A stretch of DNA of 64,000 nucleotides from Chionis minor (taxonomy: Eukaryota; Chordata; Aves; Charadriiformes; Chionididae): NCBI GenBank assembly GCA_013398295.1, contig VZSF01009129.1, positions 983,118 through 1,047,117 on the forward strand, given 5' to 3'. The position numbers and the translations under genes are program-made. This document shows, one piece after another, positions 24,197 through 36,721 of the stretch (the first letter of the stretch is position 1; each line of letters opens with the position of its first letter). The notes under the pieces are model-generated. The model searched no databases, was not told the DNA's origin, and worked only from the letters and a program-made list of their open reading frames with translations.

Positions 24197-26876
24197 AGAT
24201 TACTGAAGATGTTTGCTGAATTTTCCTAAAAGGCTATTAAAGATGAGGTTAAGTAATTAGTAGTTAAGACTCCTCATGTCTAGTTGAGGATCTGGCTATC
24301 TTTGAATGAGAAGATTACTTAGGCTGAGAGGATATGCGAGAGTATGATAAGTACTTGCCCTCCTCACATATTGTTCTTTGGTATTTGCTCTTAGTGATTG
24401 AAGTACAAGATACTGTGGTAGGTAGGCCTTTTGTTTACTTTAGCAGAGTTGTTCTTAGGTAATAGAGCTGTTTCAAGATACATACATACTCTGCTTAGCT
24501 CCTCAGCTTCAAGTTAACCACAGACCAAGAAGAGGTGTTGGTGAGAGAAATCAGACTCCTCGCATTGTTTCATGGGGGGCAGCAGATGAGTGTTCTTTAC
24601 CTATGCTTCAGGAATAAAATAGTGGGTACAAATCAGTCATAATCATTGCTCTAAATACAGATACTCTGGTACTCTACAAGGATATTGTACTCTGCAATGG
24701 TCCAGCGCTGTATCCTTCTCTGAGGTATCACAAAGTTGTTTACAGATATGGGCATGTTTCACTGAAGTAAATAAGTAACATTCTCCTATGGGCACTGAGT
24801 CGTTGAGAGTCCTAAAACACAGATAAACCTTTCCAAATGTAGGACAATCATAAGATCTCTATTTGAAAGCCAGGGATATTTGTGTGCTGACTATATGCAT
24901 CTTTTTAAAATTCTTTGAATTCCTAAAAGTTCTAGTTTGTATCAGTGACTGATGACCAGTTTGTCTGTGCCGGAAGAGTGAATGTAATTCCAGAAGACTT
25001 CTGCCATTGAAAATTTTTCCAGAGTGTCCTCCATGTAAACTATCAAGGCAGACTTTGGAGACAGTCTCTTTTATGAATCTAGCAAGCTGTGGCCGAAAGA
25101 CGACGAAGAGAATTTGGGCATTTAATGCGTCGCTTAAGAACAATTTGGGGACCTAGTGATTAAGTCCATGAAATATAACTATGTCTGCCAAATCAATGAA
25201 TAAGTGCACATTAGGAACAGATTGAAGTCCACAGACATTTTTAAGTGGCAGATCTGTAGCAAACATGATTTTTCTTGCTGACAGAGGAGAAGACATTAAA
25301 TGCAATAATCTGCAGTTTCCCAGCAACTGGAGAAAGCTAAATAAGAAAAGGTTTAATGTTATTAACTATTAGCTGGTGGACTAAACTTCCTATCTCTGAG
25401 TCTGTGTTCTGAGATCTAATAACATCCAAATACAGTGTGCATTTGGCAGGCTTGTTGTTTTTCTCCCAGCTGTTTTGTGCTGCCAGGATAAGGAAGGGGC
25501 TGGCTAGCATGTACCAGGATGCAATTAACTGATTGTAGAGAAGTCCCCTTAAAACACCATCATCAAAAGCATTTCATGAAGAAGGATTTGTTAAGTCAAA
25601 ATGTGGAGCAACTCCACTAGAAAAGGAAGATCTTGCCAGGACTCTTCCCCCCTTCAAATTCTGTGCAGCCTGCTGCTTGAATCTTAACCTAACTAAGCAT
25701 GAGTAATTAGACAAGGTGCCAGGAAACACAAGTTGAAGAGAAACCTTTGCGTTTTTACTTCTTCAACTCTTTTTACAGATATTTTTCTTCTTTGTGTATG
25801 TTTTCTCCTTCAACTGCCTTTATGGATGTTTTCTTTTTTACCTCATTGAATATTGCAGACATAGAGCTTGTCCTATAGATCGCTCAAGCGCTTACTGTGG
25901 CCAAGAGGAATGCAAATATTTGAGCTTCAGACAGGTCAGAGTTCAGAGCATCATAAATATACTGGCAATGAGACTAACCACGTTCACACAGTTGGAATTC
26001 TGACTTCAGTGCAATACCACAGTACTAGTAGATTAGCAGCATGGCTACCATCTGAGCAAATAAAGGGAGAGAAATTCCTGGCTCTGCAGCAAATATGTTT
26101 ATCATTCAACTTGTTCCCTGAAATCACAGCACTTTGTATCTTGCAGTTCTGTGGTATTGTTGCGCATTAAGCATTTTGACAATAGATCATGTGAAATACT
26201 GTCTTTGATAGGAGGTATTTAACCTTTCAGTAATTACCTGGAGCATGATGTCTTTGCAAAAATGAGTGATAAAAATCAAAAGACAAGCCTGCTTCTCTGG
26301 GGAGAAAGGCTCGTTATGAGACAGGGACACATACTAAATGCTTTTCTATTCCTTCAGTTTCCTGAGTATATTTGTACAAAAGGTAAAGTGAAAAGAATAC
26401 TGATAGATACGAACTGAACTCAACTGATTTGGTACCCATGCACTTGTGTGAGGGCTTGTTATGATAACAGTAAGGGAGGCAGTCAGACCCCATAATATAT
26501 TGATTAAAATAACATTTATTGGAGTTAATACGAAAAGGAAAAAGAAGATAATCTTACATTTCTTCAGATGGTGGGAACCCCAAATTGCACAGCATTGGAT
26601 GGACTCCAGTAAGGGCACAGCACACTGTGCTGGTCCCCTCTGTGAAGAAGTTTGCCAGCATTTTGGTCTTCAGAGATCTCAATTTTTTTTATTTTTAAAT
26701 ATCTGTTCATTTCTGCTGTCGAGCAAAACGATATTCACATGAGAACATACTGCTTTACATTAAGATAAAGACAACATCACAAAGGTGCTGTAATTGCCCT
26801 TACCAAGTGGGAGCTGCCTGCAGGCCGCTTCTTTACAATTAGACAGCAGTTTATCTTGTGGCCAAGGAACATGGGC

Positions 26877-26970
26877 AGCACAGCACAGGCCTGAAAGCCA
26901 AGTGCTATGTGCAGGGTAATGTAGCACAGCACAGGCCTGCACCTACTCCGGTTAACTGCTATGTGCATTG
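26877..26970. repeat. Imperfect 46-base tandem duplication
   Basis: AGCACAGCACAGGCCTG occurs at 26877 and again at 26923, and each copy is followed about 30 bases later by GCTATGTGCA. It is a local two-copy duplication with diverged middles and no apparent link to an element. Confidence 0.75.
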
Positions 26971-28600
26971 CCAACTCCTGGATATGCAATTGTCTTCCAT
27001 TTGGGATCACTACACTAACAGGGAAAGCAGTCACAGTAAGACACTTCTTTGTTCACTCTCTCAATGGCAATCTATTATCCCAGAATACCATATGGCATCC
27101 TGACACGAGTGCTATCCAGTTAGCTGCATGCTTTCTGAACAGGATGTCTTTTCACATTTACTGTGCCACAGAATCCCATATGGACCTCTCCACAGCAAAA
27201 GTGATAAATATTCTGGAATTTCTCCAGGACAGTTTGAATTTTTTTCAGGAAGCAGAGTTCTTAAGTAATTGGATATTGTTTGTATTCAGATATTAAATAT
27301 ACTAACTATAAATCATTCCTAGATCAGGTAATACATCTCCACATAATGAACATTCTCCTGGCAATATAAAGAATCATATCTAGCAGGACTGAGAGTATTC
27401 CCAGACTCTTTTGTAGCAGTATTGATGTATCAATTATATTTAACTTCGAAACAAAGTGATGTTTTATTTAGCAGTCCAGCCAGGTTTTATTTTTATGACT
27501 TATGCAAGCTAAAGTGACTGATGGCAGAGATGCTGGTAAGGTCTCACGGACTAAGAGATAGTCTCATCATTCTCCTGCTCAAATTCCTAAGTTAGAGACT
27601 GTAAATCATCACCTGCATTCTGTGATCCATGTCTTCATAGGCAAAGAACAACTGCAGTTATCACTGCCAGTTGTACAAAATATTCCGTATCAGAAACATG
27701 TGAGTCTGTCAGTTTGGCTATCCCCGTCCTTCAAGTCCAGGACAGATTGTTAAGAAGATGCTCCATGGGAAGCAATTTCCAGGACACTTTCCAGTAGGCC
27801 AGACTTCACATCTTCCATAAGATCTGAAATTAATTGTGTTCAAATGAAGAGTACTCTATACAGTGCCAGATCAATAATTCAGTTCTTTTCCACAGAGACA
27901 AGGAGAAAAAATTGTGTTCGTTCTTTTTTTTTCTTCTGGGCATCATTTTTCTTCTTTCATCTTTTTTAACAAATCTTCTTTGCTGGTGTTTCTCAGGTGT
28001 GCATGATGATATGACATGCTAGTTCTAGAAGTAAAAATTCACATACCAGTTAATACATTTTCAATTTCTAGGAAAGCGAGCAATTTATTCTCTGCAGGAG
28101 GATTTCTTCAGAATGTTTTAAAGCAGTGGACAGCAGAAATCAAAGGACTATAGGTAGCTGAATGAGAGTTCAATCTGGTGACTCTTTGGTTTGAAGTTAT
28201 TTAAGTGATCTCTTAGGTGTCAAACAGTTTTCCCTCCAACCAGGGGCAAGGAAGGTAAGAGCTGAGAGGAACATGCTAGGGTCTTATTTTCTCAGCAGAT
28301 ACACAATTATGAAGACTGTCCAGGCACATAATATAAACAAAGAAAAAAAGGAGTATAGAGCACACTTTTTCTTCCATATTAAAACTTGTCAGTAATGAGA
28401 AGTCATCTATACTGAAAGGTAATTTGAAAGCTGGGTATTATGTGTATTACAAACTACAATCTTGCACATCAGTTTGGCATTTCTTTCTATAGTGCTTATT
28501 TGATTTTAAAAAATCTCTTAAAACCATTAATTTATTCAATATTTGTATATACCTTTTGAATCTGAAAGTATAATTAATTGTGTTTGTTTCCCTCCTCCAG

Positions 28601-28684
28601 CTATTGATAGGCTATGAAAATGGGACTGTAGTACTCTGGGACTTACGATCTAAAAGAGCTGATCTGAGGGCTTATTATGATGAG
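28601..28684 (+). CDS. STXBP5L: STXBP5L window exon 3 (84 bp), WD40 strand
   Basis: Acceptor CTCCTCCAG ends at 28600; donor GTAAGC begins at 28685. It starts and ends in phase 0 and encodes 28 residues, including LLIGYENGTVVLWDLRSKRA, a typical WD40 d-strand ending in a WD dipeptide. It matches the equivalent tomosyn blade (LLIGYE.G.VVLWDL). Skipping this exon would keep the frame. Window residues 67-94. Confidence 0.95.
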
Positions 28685-29780
28685 GTAAGCAGTTTCCATT
28701 AATTCAGAAAAACTGCTAGCAGTTTTTCATACGTCTTATCAAGCAGATGGGAGATTTATCTTAAGGCATTGCTTGTTCTGGAAATACTACTGTTTGTACT
28801 ATGCTTTTGAACAAGTTATTGACAATAAAAATCAAAACCTGAAATCTCTAGTTCTAATGCATTAGGCTTTTGTGAGTGTACTACAACACTGAGTCTCTTA
28901 CTCTTGATTCTGGCAAGTTCATCAGCTTCTTTGTGGGGATCCTCAGTTGAACAGAGCATAGTAGTGAGATGACCTGAGATATAGCTACATTAGGAATTGT
29001 ATAATTACCTTTGCTTGGTATTACTGGAACATTAGTTCCAAATTCAATTCCAATTAATTGAAAAATTATTTTGTAGGAGTATTGATATTACCTCATACTC
29101 AAGATCTAATTAAAAGTTTTTTCAAAATTGCATTCTCATAGCTTTATCAGGCAGTTTTTTGCCATTTGCAAACAGATTATATAAAACACAGGTGCAGTTC
29201 TTGTATCAAGAAACAGGCTGTTTCAAAAATAGATATATTCCTAGTTATTATGATTTTAGTACTGTCCCTAGGAAAAAACAAGTTCACCATGGATGAATGT
29301 GAATGCCACTACAACTGAAGGTAGAAAAGGACATTTTCTTTAAAGTGATCCAGACAATAATTGGTTTCCCATAGTTCCTTTTCCTTCTTTGTCTTGCCAC
29401 CTTATTACATGGAAGGAGTGTACACATTTATTTTCACTCGAAAAAGTAATCTCTTTCAGGCCTGTTTCCACAGACACATTAATGCTACACTGAGCTTCAA
29501 GGTTAAGATTCTGAGCATCTACATAGCAAATATTCTAAAGGACAGGCTAATTCAGAGTTTAAACAGGCCAGCACATAAGCCTCAAGACATGCCCACTAAA
29601 TTGTCTCTAAGTGACAATCTGCCTGTGCATACACTTGTGAAATTGCACCTGTTCTATTACTTAAGGCTGGACAACTTTCTCCTTTTACAGGTCTCCTGGG
29701 GAGGGTCTCTTCACTCACAGTCCTCTCTTGTGCTCAGAATGAGACTACATAAAACAGGATAAACAGGATGTTCATAATAC

Positions 29781-29798
29781 TTTTTTTTTTTTCTTTTT
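29781..29798. repeat. T-rich run (possible minus-strand poly(A) tail)
   Basis: Twelve T, one C, then five T. On the minus strand this is an A-tract located about 365 bases beyond the stop of the coding-like segment at 30162-30599. It could be that segment's retroposed tail, but no AATAAA lies within the usual 10-30 bases before it. Confidence 0.6.
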
Positions 29799-30161
29799 GA
29801 GACAGATTTGGGCTGGGTGTTGAAAATTTTTCATACAACTTAGTTGATCCGCATTTTTCTGTACTGTCCTTAGGAATTTTTTTTTGGCCTTTTTATCAGT
29901 CATGTGCTTTCCACCTCTGTGGTTACTTGCTGTGTCATTACTCCACTTTGTGCAACTTGTGATGACTTGCTATCGTCTACTGAAATAGTTGCAAGATTAT
30001 TTCTGTCTTTAAAAGGGTTGTGTGACTAACCATTGTACTTTATTCCAGACTTTCAGGCCCCAGATTGATAATGTTCTAGATCTGCTAGGATTCCCCTAGA
30101 GAGCCCCTAAAAAGGGTTCCTTTTTAAATCCTGGGTTATATAGCTTTTGTGAGTCACAAGT

Positions 30162-32150
30162 GATTCATTTGGCATGTGCCACTTCGTATTTGGCACCAAC
30201 CCAAGTTTTCAAACCTATGCCTCTTCTTGCAGATTGGTCACCTAAGACCACAGTCCAGAAAACATTGTTCCTGCTCCCCTTCACCATTCTAGCTGGACTG
30301 ATGCAAGGCTTCTTTTGTGTCCCATGATATCTGACCAATGTTTTGGTATCATTCTGGTGTGGAGCTGGCCGGTCACAATTGCAGGGTACCTGTGAGATCT
30401 CAGATAAATTGCTGTAAATGTTCTGTATCCTCATTGAATAACAAAGTCCCTCTTTGAATGGGGTCTGAATGACCAGCCTCATTGTTCTTACTATCATTAC
30501 CTTTCCTTTAGCACCAGTTTTGAAACTAATGTAGTCACCGTCTCTGATGGTGAAAGAACTGGATATCTCATCTATCTGGACCACTTCCTCTTCTGGCATC
30601 TTTAAGGATCGTCAGATGGCACAATCTTTTCTGGGCTTATCAGTAAAGCAGATACTTCTGTTTAGTATAAAAAATTCCCTTGGCACCAGGCTTCTCCATT
30701 ACGGGGCACTTGGTATGTACTGTCAGAAACAGCTTATTTTCTTGTCTTTCATGGACTGGGAGTATTCATCACCAAGGCAAGTTCTTTTTTCTCTGTAATC
30801 TTCTTCATATAGCTGCCCAGCTTGGTAATGTCACTCAAAATAAATGTCAGCACCCTAAAGCCGCCATCCAAATACTCATCCTTTCACAGGATCAAGCCTC
30901 AACTGGATTTCTCCTGTGTTACTGTTCACAGCATTGGATTTCAGTCTCCCCATACTGGCTGTTGAGAAGGAGGCTCTCTGTTGTGATTCAGATCTGTCGC
31001 TTTGCAACACAGGAAGGAGAAGTTAACAGCAGGTGTTTTTGATACAGAAGAGGAAACGAGGCTGGTAACTGGTTCTCTATCTGGCAGTCTAAATATTCTT
31101 CCCTTTTAAGTTCCAGATGGAGACTGTATTTGCTCATATTCAATTGTTACAGAGAGGAATAGTTTAATGTCTCATGAATTTAAGGATAGTTCTTTTCATA
31201 CAGACACAAGAAATGCTTTCATTTCATTGTCGGTGAGAACTATTATTAAAAGATCTCCTCCATTCAATTTTTTCCCAATGTTGAGTGCTGTTTTTTTAAT
31301 TGAGGTCTTAGAAGTAGTGGAGAGAGGTTCTCACCAAGGATAGAAAAAGCTGTACAAGTTGCATTATCTGGAACTTCTCTATTTGGTATTCTTGTAAGCC
31401 CCTATCTTCCCTTTAAAGCTTCTCCCTCGTACTTAGGGTTTACTCACCAGAGTTAAAAGTAGTCCTGTCCCTCTTTTAGTCCTTCTGATGACCAGTCAGA
31501 GGCTGCCTCAATTCATCAACTCCTGACACAAGGAGTTTCTCTGTATTCTTCTCTGCTGTGTCAGAGCTTCTCAAGAGACTAAAATGTTCTTGCTTGTGAA
31601 AAACCTGGTGCCAGCGTGGAGCTTGAACCTGCTGCTAAATAATCTTGTGTCTGCTCTTCAAGATGCCAGCTGCAAAATTGTTGCTTTGTGTGGTGATGAT
31701 GATTGTCATCTTCTCAGTGGTGATATGTATGAGATGATAGTCAGGCCCTTTCAATCAATGCTCCTATATGCTGCCCTCTATAAAAGACTGTCCTAGCAAG
31801 CATTTTTATAAATTCCTTCAAAGGTTTACTTCTATTGATTTTTATAAAAAAAGAGCACATAAACAAGCCAGATCCTTCAAAGGATTTGGAAGTTATTATT
31901 GATAGTTGTCAGACCCCCAAAAAAAGAGCCGTCTTCATATGCAGGCTATATAGAAGCGTGACAGGTTGTGTCAATGAGCGTTCAGAGCTTCCTGAAGCAT
32001 AGTCATCATCTTTCATTAGAACACCTCTCCAAAATGAAGCTACAGAGTTCACAGAGACATTTTCCAAATGACATCTCCCTACTTTTATCAAGCACTATGC
32101 CATTATGAAAGTATCAAATCTGATGTGGCTCTTGCGGTAATGGTCCTTAA
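30162..32150 (-). pseudogene. Possible unidentified retropseudogene, minus strand
   Basis: On the minus strand a 144-codon frame (30599 down to 30165, stop just after) is protein-like: MPEEEVVQIDEISSSFTIRD at its start and GKVMIVRTMRLVIQTPFKEG further on. Upstream on the same strand, in varying frames broken by stops, come KPGAKGIFYTKQKYLLYTDK, YLDGGFRVLTFILSDITKLG (about 30830), EVPDNATCTAFSILGENLSP (about 31360) and SVASFWRGVLMKDDDYASGS (about 32030). The order and length suggest about 2 kb of decayed intronless coding sequence, with a T-run at 29781 as a possible tail. I could not name the parent gene. The extent is approximate and the call is tentative. Confidence 0.4.
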
Positions 32151-34632
32151 CGGTAAGATTCAAGCAACAGGATGAGTGTGGTGCTTATTCAAAATATGGT
32201 TAAAAGTGGTCCTAGAGGCCCCATGAGTTCTGCTCAGTGGAGGAGGTTTGTGGTTGGGAAGGAACTAAAGTGGCGTTGGGCATGCTTAATTTTAGTACAT
32301 GCTGAGTATGAGAGAAGATGGAATATGTATGCAACCACTGTGGGTATTGCAGAAGGAGAAACATACCCCATCTGGAGTGATATGCTGTATGTGCATACAC
32401 TGTGTGAACATTCACATGAGTCATCCACCGTGATGAACTCCTGTTCTAAGCAAATAACTGCTCCTTTTTTGTGTAGATGCTAAAGAAGTGGGATCAGAAT
32501 GCTAGACATTCTAGCAGAGAAAATTAGGGGCTCGTTCAGTACCACCTTTCAGTATTAGTCATGACTCTCAGCTGAGACCTTCAAAAGCGATTCTGAGTAT
32601 TTCTTGCCCATTTCAGGGCAGAGTCTAACAGGTGAGTTTGACAGGTGAGCTACGCCAACTGTCTGTGACAAGAGCATTCCTCCTCAGCTCCACCCAACAG
32701 GAGGTTTATGCTGGCAGGTGGCACCTAGCAGCTGAGAGGCAGTTTAACAAGCAGCTTGGTACAATTTTCAGCTGCTAGTTACTAGCTCCTGCTCAGACAC
32801 AGTTAGCGACTGTAACCATGTGAAATGTTTCTATGTGTGACAATACATCAAAAGCAGATTCAAATTTGCCATGACAGCAAGCATGAATGAGCTCATGTCA
32901 GAATTATAGGCATGAGGATAGACATGCTTTCAGTGTAAGTGAAGCAGCGCTCGCCACAGATCCAGAGGTCTCACTGCTTGAGGGCGATGGCATCAGACTC
33001 TGTATTAACCATCTTTCTGTGTCACCTTTTGTTGCTTCGGTTATAGTTTGGTATCCTACGGCTCTTTAAGAGGAATTGTGTGCCAGCCTCCCTCTTGTTG
33101 GTAGAAGTTTGAGTGACACTCATATCATTTGAAGATAAATATCTAGAGTTCACTTTGCTCAGCTCTGTTTGTTGAGTCTTTATTGGCACAACTAGCTTAC
33201 TAGTGTGTTTGCAAAGCATTCATACACAAGGCATGTCAGATTCCTTTAAAACATCTGAGTCATCTTAATGCAAAGGCTGATAGACGTCTATGCTACCCAG
33301 CCTCAGGAGCTGAGTAAAGTTTTGGGAAAGAGTCACAGCCTTTTCATTGGTTCTTCTGATATTCCCTCCAGACCAGGAACTGTTATCAACCACAACAATC
33401 AAGGTACTTATTAAATGAGGAAGACCGACAGGGAGTTTTGAACAGTGACCCGTAGCACTTAGGTTTATTTCTTGTCAGCTTAAGCAAAATTGATATGGAC
33501 AACTCCAGTGCTGACTTATATCCATGCATGGTTTTAAAATTAATAAATCAGGTAAATGGCCATATGCAATTCAAAGTGCATTTCCTGGGTTGCAAAAATG
33601 GAAATTTATTAAACTACATTCAAAAATAGGTCTCTTTTGTAGATACATTCACATAAAAACATATTGTGGTTTTTGCTGTTTGGCAGCTAGCATTTCTGGA
33701 ATGGAAATGGATTCAAGGGAAAATTCTGAGTTTGTGCTTCTGAGGGAAGTGTGTGAGAAACTGTGGTATACAATGAAGCAATACTTTGTTTTGTCAGAAA
33801 ATGGCTTTTGTTAGTTTCCAGCACATACCATTGAAAAGGAAGGAATTACACCATCATCCTTTCAGCTTGTTTGATGTAATTATGGATATTTTCAGTCAGT
33901 TCCACTAATTATGCATGAAATACTAAGAGCGCTCTATTAATTAAGTGTTGTTTTTTGGCATAAGAAACATTCATCACGTGGTACTTGCATTGTGTACATA
34001 GGAGTGTGATATTCCTCTTCTCTGAAGCACTATCTCTTCCAGAAGTATCTTACATCATTGTTTTGTTAATTTCCTATATCAGTGAAACAATCCTGGTCTC
34101 TTTAGTGGTCTTGTTTTCATATAAAATGGACCAGATTTCTGTGTACTTACTCTGAAATTTAAGTATATGGGGAGAAAAATGGTTCAAAAACAGAGGTACT
34201 ATTTCTACTTTTCCTAAATAGTCCTCTGCCTGCGTTCTATGTTACCTGTAAAATTGTCACATGGAATTCTGTGTATGATTACCAGATTAAATACTTGTAA
34301 GAACGATCAGACATATTACAATTGCACTGTATGTTCCTTGTTCTTGTACTTTTAGCATAATACCCTGTTCCTTCAATTTTGGTCTGATTCAGTACAGGCT
34401 TTCTTACATTCTTGTGTTATGTTAGCGTTTGTAATGAATTGTTTTGCTTGACTAGCAGTATATTACAGCTATTGGTTACTAAAAAGTGCTGGTAATGGAC
34501 TTCAGGTGAACAAGAAGCATCCAAATATTGATATGCCATTAGATTAATATAATCCAAAGTCATACATTAAAATGTCATTAGTGTGAACACTGTATTCCAT
34601 TTCAGTCTCAAGTTATTCTTTCATTTCTGTAG

Positions 34633-34756
34633 GCTATTCATTCTGTTGCTTGGCATCATGAAGGGAAACAGTTCATGTGCAGTCACTCTGATGGCAGCTT
34701 GACCTTATGGAATCTGAAAAGTCCTAACAGACCATTCCAGACCACAATTCCACATG
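34633..34756 (+). CDS. STXBP5L: STXBP5L window exon 4 (124 bp), WD40 blade
   Basis: Acceptor TTTCTGTAG ends at 34632; donor GTAATT starts at 34757. Forty-one codons plus one base encode AIHSVAWHHEGKQFMCSHSD and then GSLTLWNLKSPNRPFQTTIP. The VAWH..G and HSDGSLTLWN motifs are a classic WD40 a-strand and c/d strand pair. The final G is completed as Gly by exon 5. The LKSPNRPFQT stretch is nearer STXBP5L than STXBP5 as I recall them. Window residues 95-135. Confidence 0.95.
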
Positions 34757-36310
34757 GTAATTTTAATAGTTAAAATGTATAACTAAGAAACAATACAATA
34801 TTCCCCATGCTCTTTGCTACTATCTATGTTTATTTCATTTTTAACCCAGATCCAGAGTTGCTTCTTGCATAAATATTTCAATCTGCAATGTAGCTGCAAA
34901 ATATTATTAAAAAAGAGTGATTTTGATCAAACGTTTTTCTTAATTGGTGTCATAAATACCTCTTACTGGGTAGTATTGCTCTAATGTTTTAATAGTCTAT
35001 TGCTAGTCTTTGACACCCTCAGGCTATGCTATTTTAATATTTCTTTCTTCTATATTTTGTACTTATGTGCTTGTATGTTCAATTTTCACAAGAAGTAATA
35101 CATTTTGTACAAAGTACTATGTTGCTTGTTATAAATATGGTATAAGGCTTCCCAGACCACTGCAATGAAGAATTCAAAGGAGCCGTAGTATGAAATTGCT
35201 GTATCTTTTATAACTGAGACTTGATGTGCCATTGCTTTCTATAAATGAGGTTAAAAGGTGTTAACTCTATTGCAAATCAATACATTACCAAGAAGCCTGC
35301 CTGGGTGCAGAGGGAGGAAGAAGGGGAAGGCAAGATCTATGTAGCCCAGAAAGGTTTCAGCATTTTCTTAAATTCCCTAATTCCTTTAATTTTATCATTT
35401 TTAGTCATAGAATTGTACTTTAGGTCAGAAGGGACCTCTCAGAGGTCATCTAGTCTAACCCCCAGCTCAAAACAGGCCTGATTAGATCAGTTAGCTCAGG
35501 GAAGTGTCCAGTTGACACTGCACACTTGAACACTTCCAACAACAAATTGCACAAACTTTCTGGGCAACATCTTCCACTATTTAGTGACTCTCATGGCTCA
35601 GATTTTTTTGCTAATGTCTAACCAGAATTGCCCATGTCACAGCTTGAGTCCTTTGCCTCCCATCATGTCACTGTGCACCTCTGAGTCTGGCTCCATCTAC
35701 ACTGTATACTCCAATCAGGTTGTTGTCAAAAGCAAGCATAGGCTTTTCAAAGTAACAAAACCAAAATTGTTATTTTTTTGGTTTACAAGTGACTTCTCTG
35801 ACTGGAAGACAGTACTGTGCCATAATTGACCAAGAACCCATGAATTTCAATCATACCTTCATTTAGATTTATTGCTCAACTACTTACACTCCAGAGCACG
35901 TAACACTTTGTCAACAAAAGGAATTGAGTCAATCTAAGACTGACTTAGGAAAAAATTAAGCTGTTTATGGTCATAATATGTTCAGAAAAAAGGTATATAT
36001 TCGTTCAAATTCATTAATTATTGGTTAAGTGTTATCCTTCTCAGTAACCTGCATGGGTTTTTTTATGTCTTTGAAATGCGGTCTATGGTCTTTTAGATGG
36101 ATGTGGCGGTAAAAACATAAAGCCATAATAAAGGTAATTAATTTAGACAAATGCATATTTTGCAGAAATAGGATGCAATACTAATCAACTTCTGTAGCTT
36201 TAAAGTTCCATTCGTTTACTGCTTATACAGTTGCTTCAGTGTGTATGTTTTAGTTTGATAGTTCTACTATGATGTTTTGATACACTTTTCATCTTTCTTT
36301 CTTTCCTTAG
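34757..36310 (+). other. 1.55-kb intron between exons 4 and 5
   Basis: Contains one old CR1 fragment (35406-35725). The rest is AT-rich with no other recognised feature. Acceptor region TTTCTTTCTTTCCTTAG. Confidence 0.8.
35406..35725 (-). mobile_element. Old CR1 LINE 3' fragment
   Basis: CATAGAATTGTACTTTAGG at the start, then GGTCAGAAGGGACCTCTCAG, AGGTCATCTAGTCTAACCCC and, further on, ACTGTGCACCTCTGAGTCTGG follow the CR1 3' region in order, with many substitutions. The tail is at low coordinates, so it is on the minus strand, like the other CR1 copies here. The far end is approximate. Confidence 0.8.
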
Positions 36311-36389
36311 GAAAAATTCAGAGAGATGGAAAAAAACCTGAATCTTGTAAACCAATTCTTAAAGTAGAGTACAAGACCTGTAAAAACAG
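36311..36389 (+). CDS. STXBP5L: STXBP5L window exon 5 (79 bp)
   Basis: Acceptor TTTCCTTAG ends at 36310; donor GTATGT starts at 36390. The first two bases complete Gly, 25 codons follow (KIQRDGKKPESCKPILKVEY and KTCKN), and the last two bases AG are completed as Ser by exon 6. The KPxxCKPILKVE motif is a tomosyn hallmark linking two propeller blades. Window residues 136-161. Confidence 0.94.
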
Positions 36390-36566
36390 GTATGTTTTTA
36401 ATTCTACAGTTAACTCAATGTTACATTCCTGAGTTAAAGTCCTTTTAGAATCTTCCCCTCTTTCTTTTTGCAAAGCTATTAATTATTTAAAGGTACTAAA
36501 CCTATAATGTAAACTTGTATGTACTATGTAAACTTATAATTGCTATGCTGATTTTTTTTAATACAG
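36390..36566 (+). other. 177-base mini-intron between exons 5 and 6
   Basis: By far the shortest intron in the window. The donor GTATGT is ordinary; the acceptor is TTTTTTTTAATACAG. If retained it would add 14 codons and then a TGA in the running frame (36432-36434), so retention gives a truncated product. Confidence 0.93.
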
Positions 36567-36721
36567 TGAACCATTTGTGATATTTTCTGGTGGATTGTCA
36601 TATGATAAGGCTTGTCGAAGACCAAGTTTGACAATCATGCATGGGAAAGCAATTACAGTTCTTGAAATGGATCACCCTATAGTGGATTTTTTAACTCTTT
36701 GTGAAACCCCATATCCAAATG
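36567..36721 (+). CDS. STXBP5L: STXBP5L window exon 6 (155 bp)
   Basis: Acceptor AATACAG ends at 36566; donor GTGAGT starts at 36722. The opening T completes Ser; 51 codons include EPFVIFSGGLSYDKACRRPS, LTIMHGKAITVLEMDHPIVD and FLTLCETPYPN, a very conserved tomosyn block (FSGGLSYD..RRPxLTxMHGK). It lies in the second half of the first propeller. The terminal G starts a Glu codon finished in exon 7. Window residues 162-213. Confidence 0.95.

Larger units (their letters stand above)
21527..28600 (+). other. 7.1-kb intron between exons 2 and 3
   Basis: Mostly unremarkable AT-rich sequence. It includes a coding-like but broken stretch (about 22780-24196, listed separately) and a 46-base tandem duplication (26877-26970). 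I see no CR1 or LTR end inside. The acceptor tract before exon 3 is pyrimidine-rich (TGTTTGTTTCCCTCCTCCAG). Confidence 0.8.
28685..34632 (+). other. 5.9-kb intron between exons 3 and 4
   Basis: Holds an 18-base T-rich run (29781-29798) and a minus-strand coding-like segment (30162-32150), listed separately. The remainder (28690-29780, 32160-34630) shows no recognisable element. The acceptor before exon 4 is TCATTTCTGTAG. Confidence 0.8.

Noticed and set aside
32212..32483. Opposing 60-100 codon frames
   Set aside because: Overlapping frames on both strands without protein-like continuity or splice signals; probably chance, just outside the coding-like segment below 32150.
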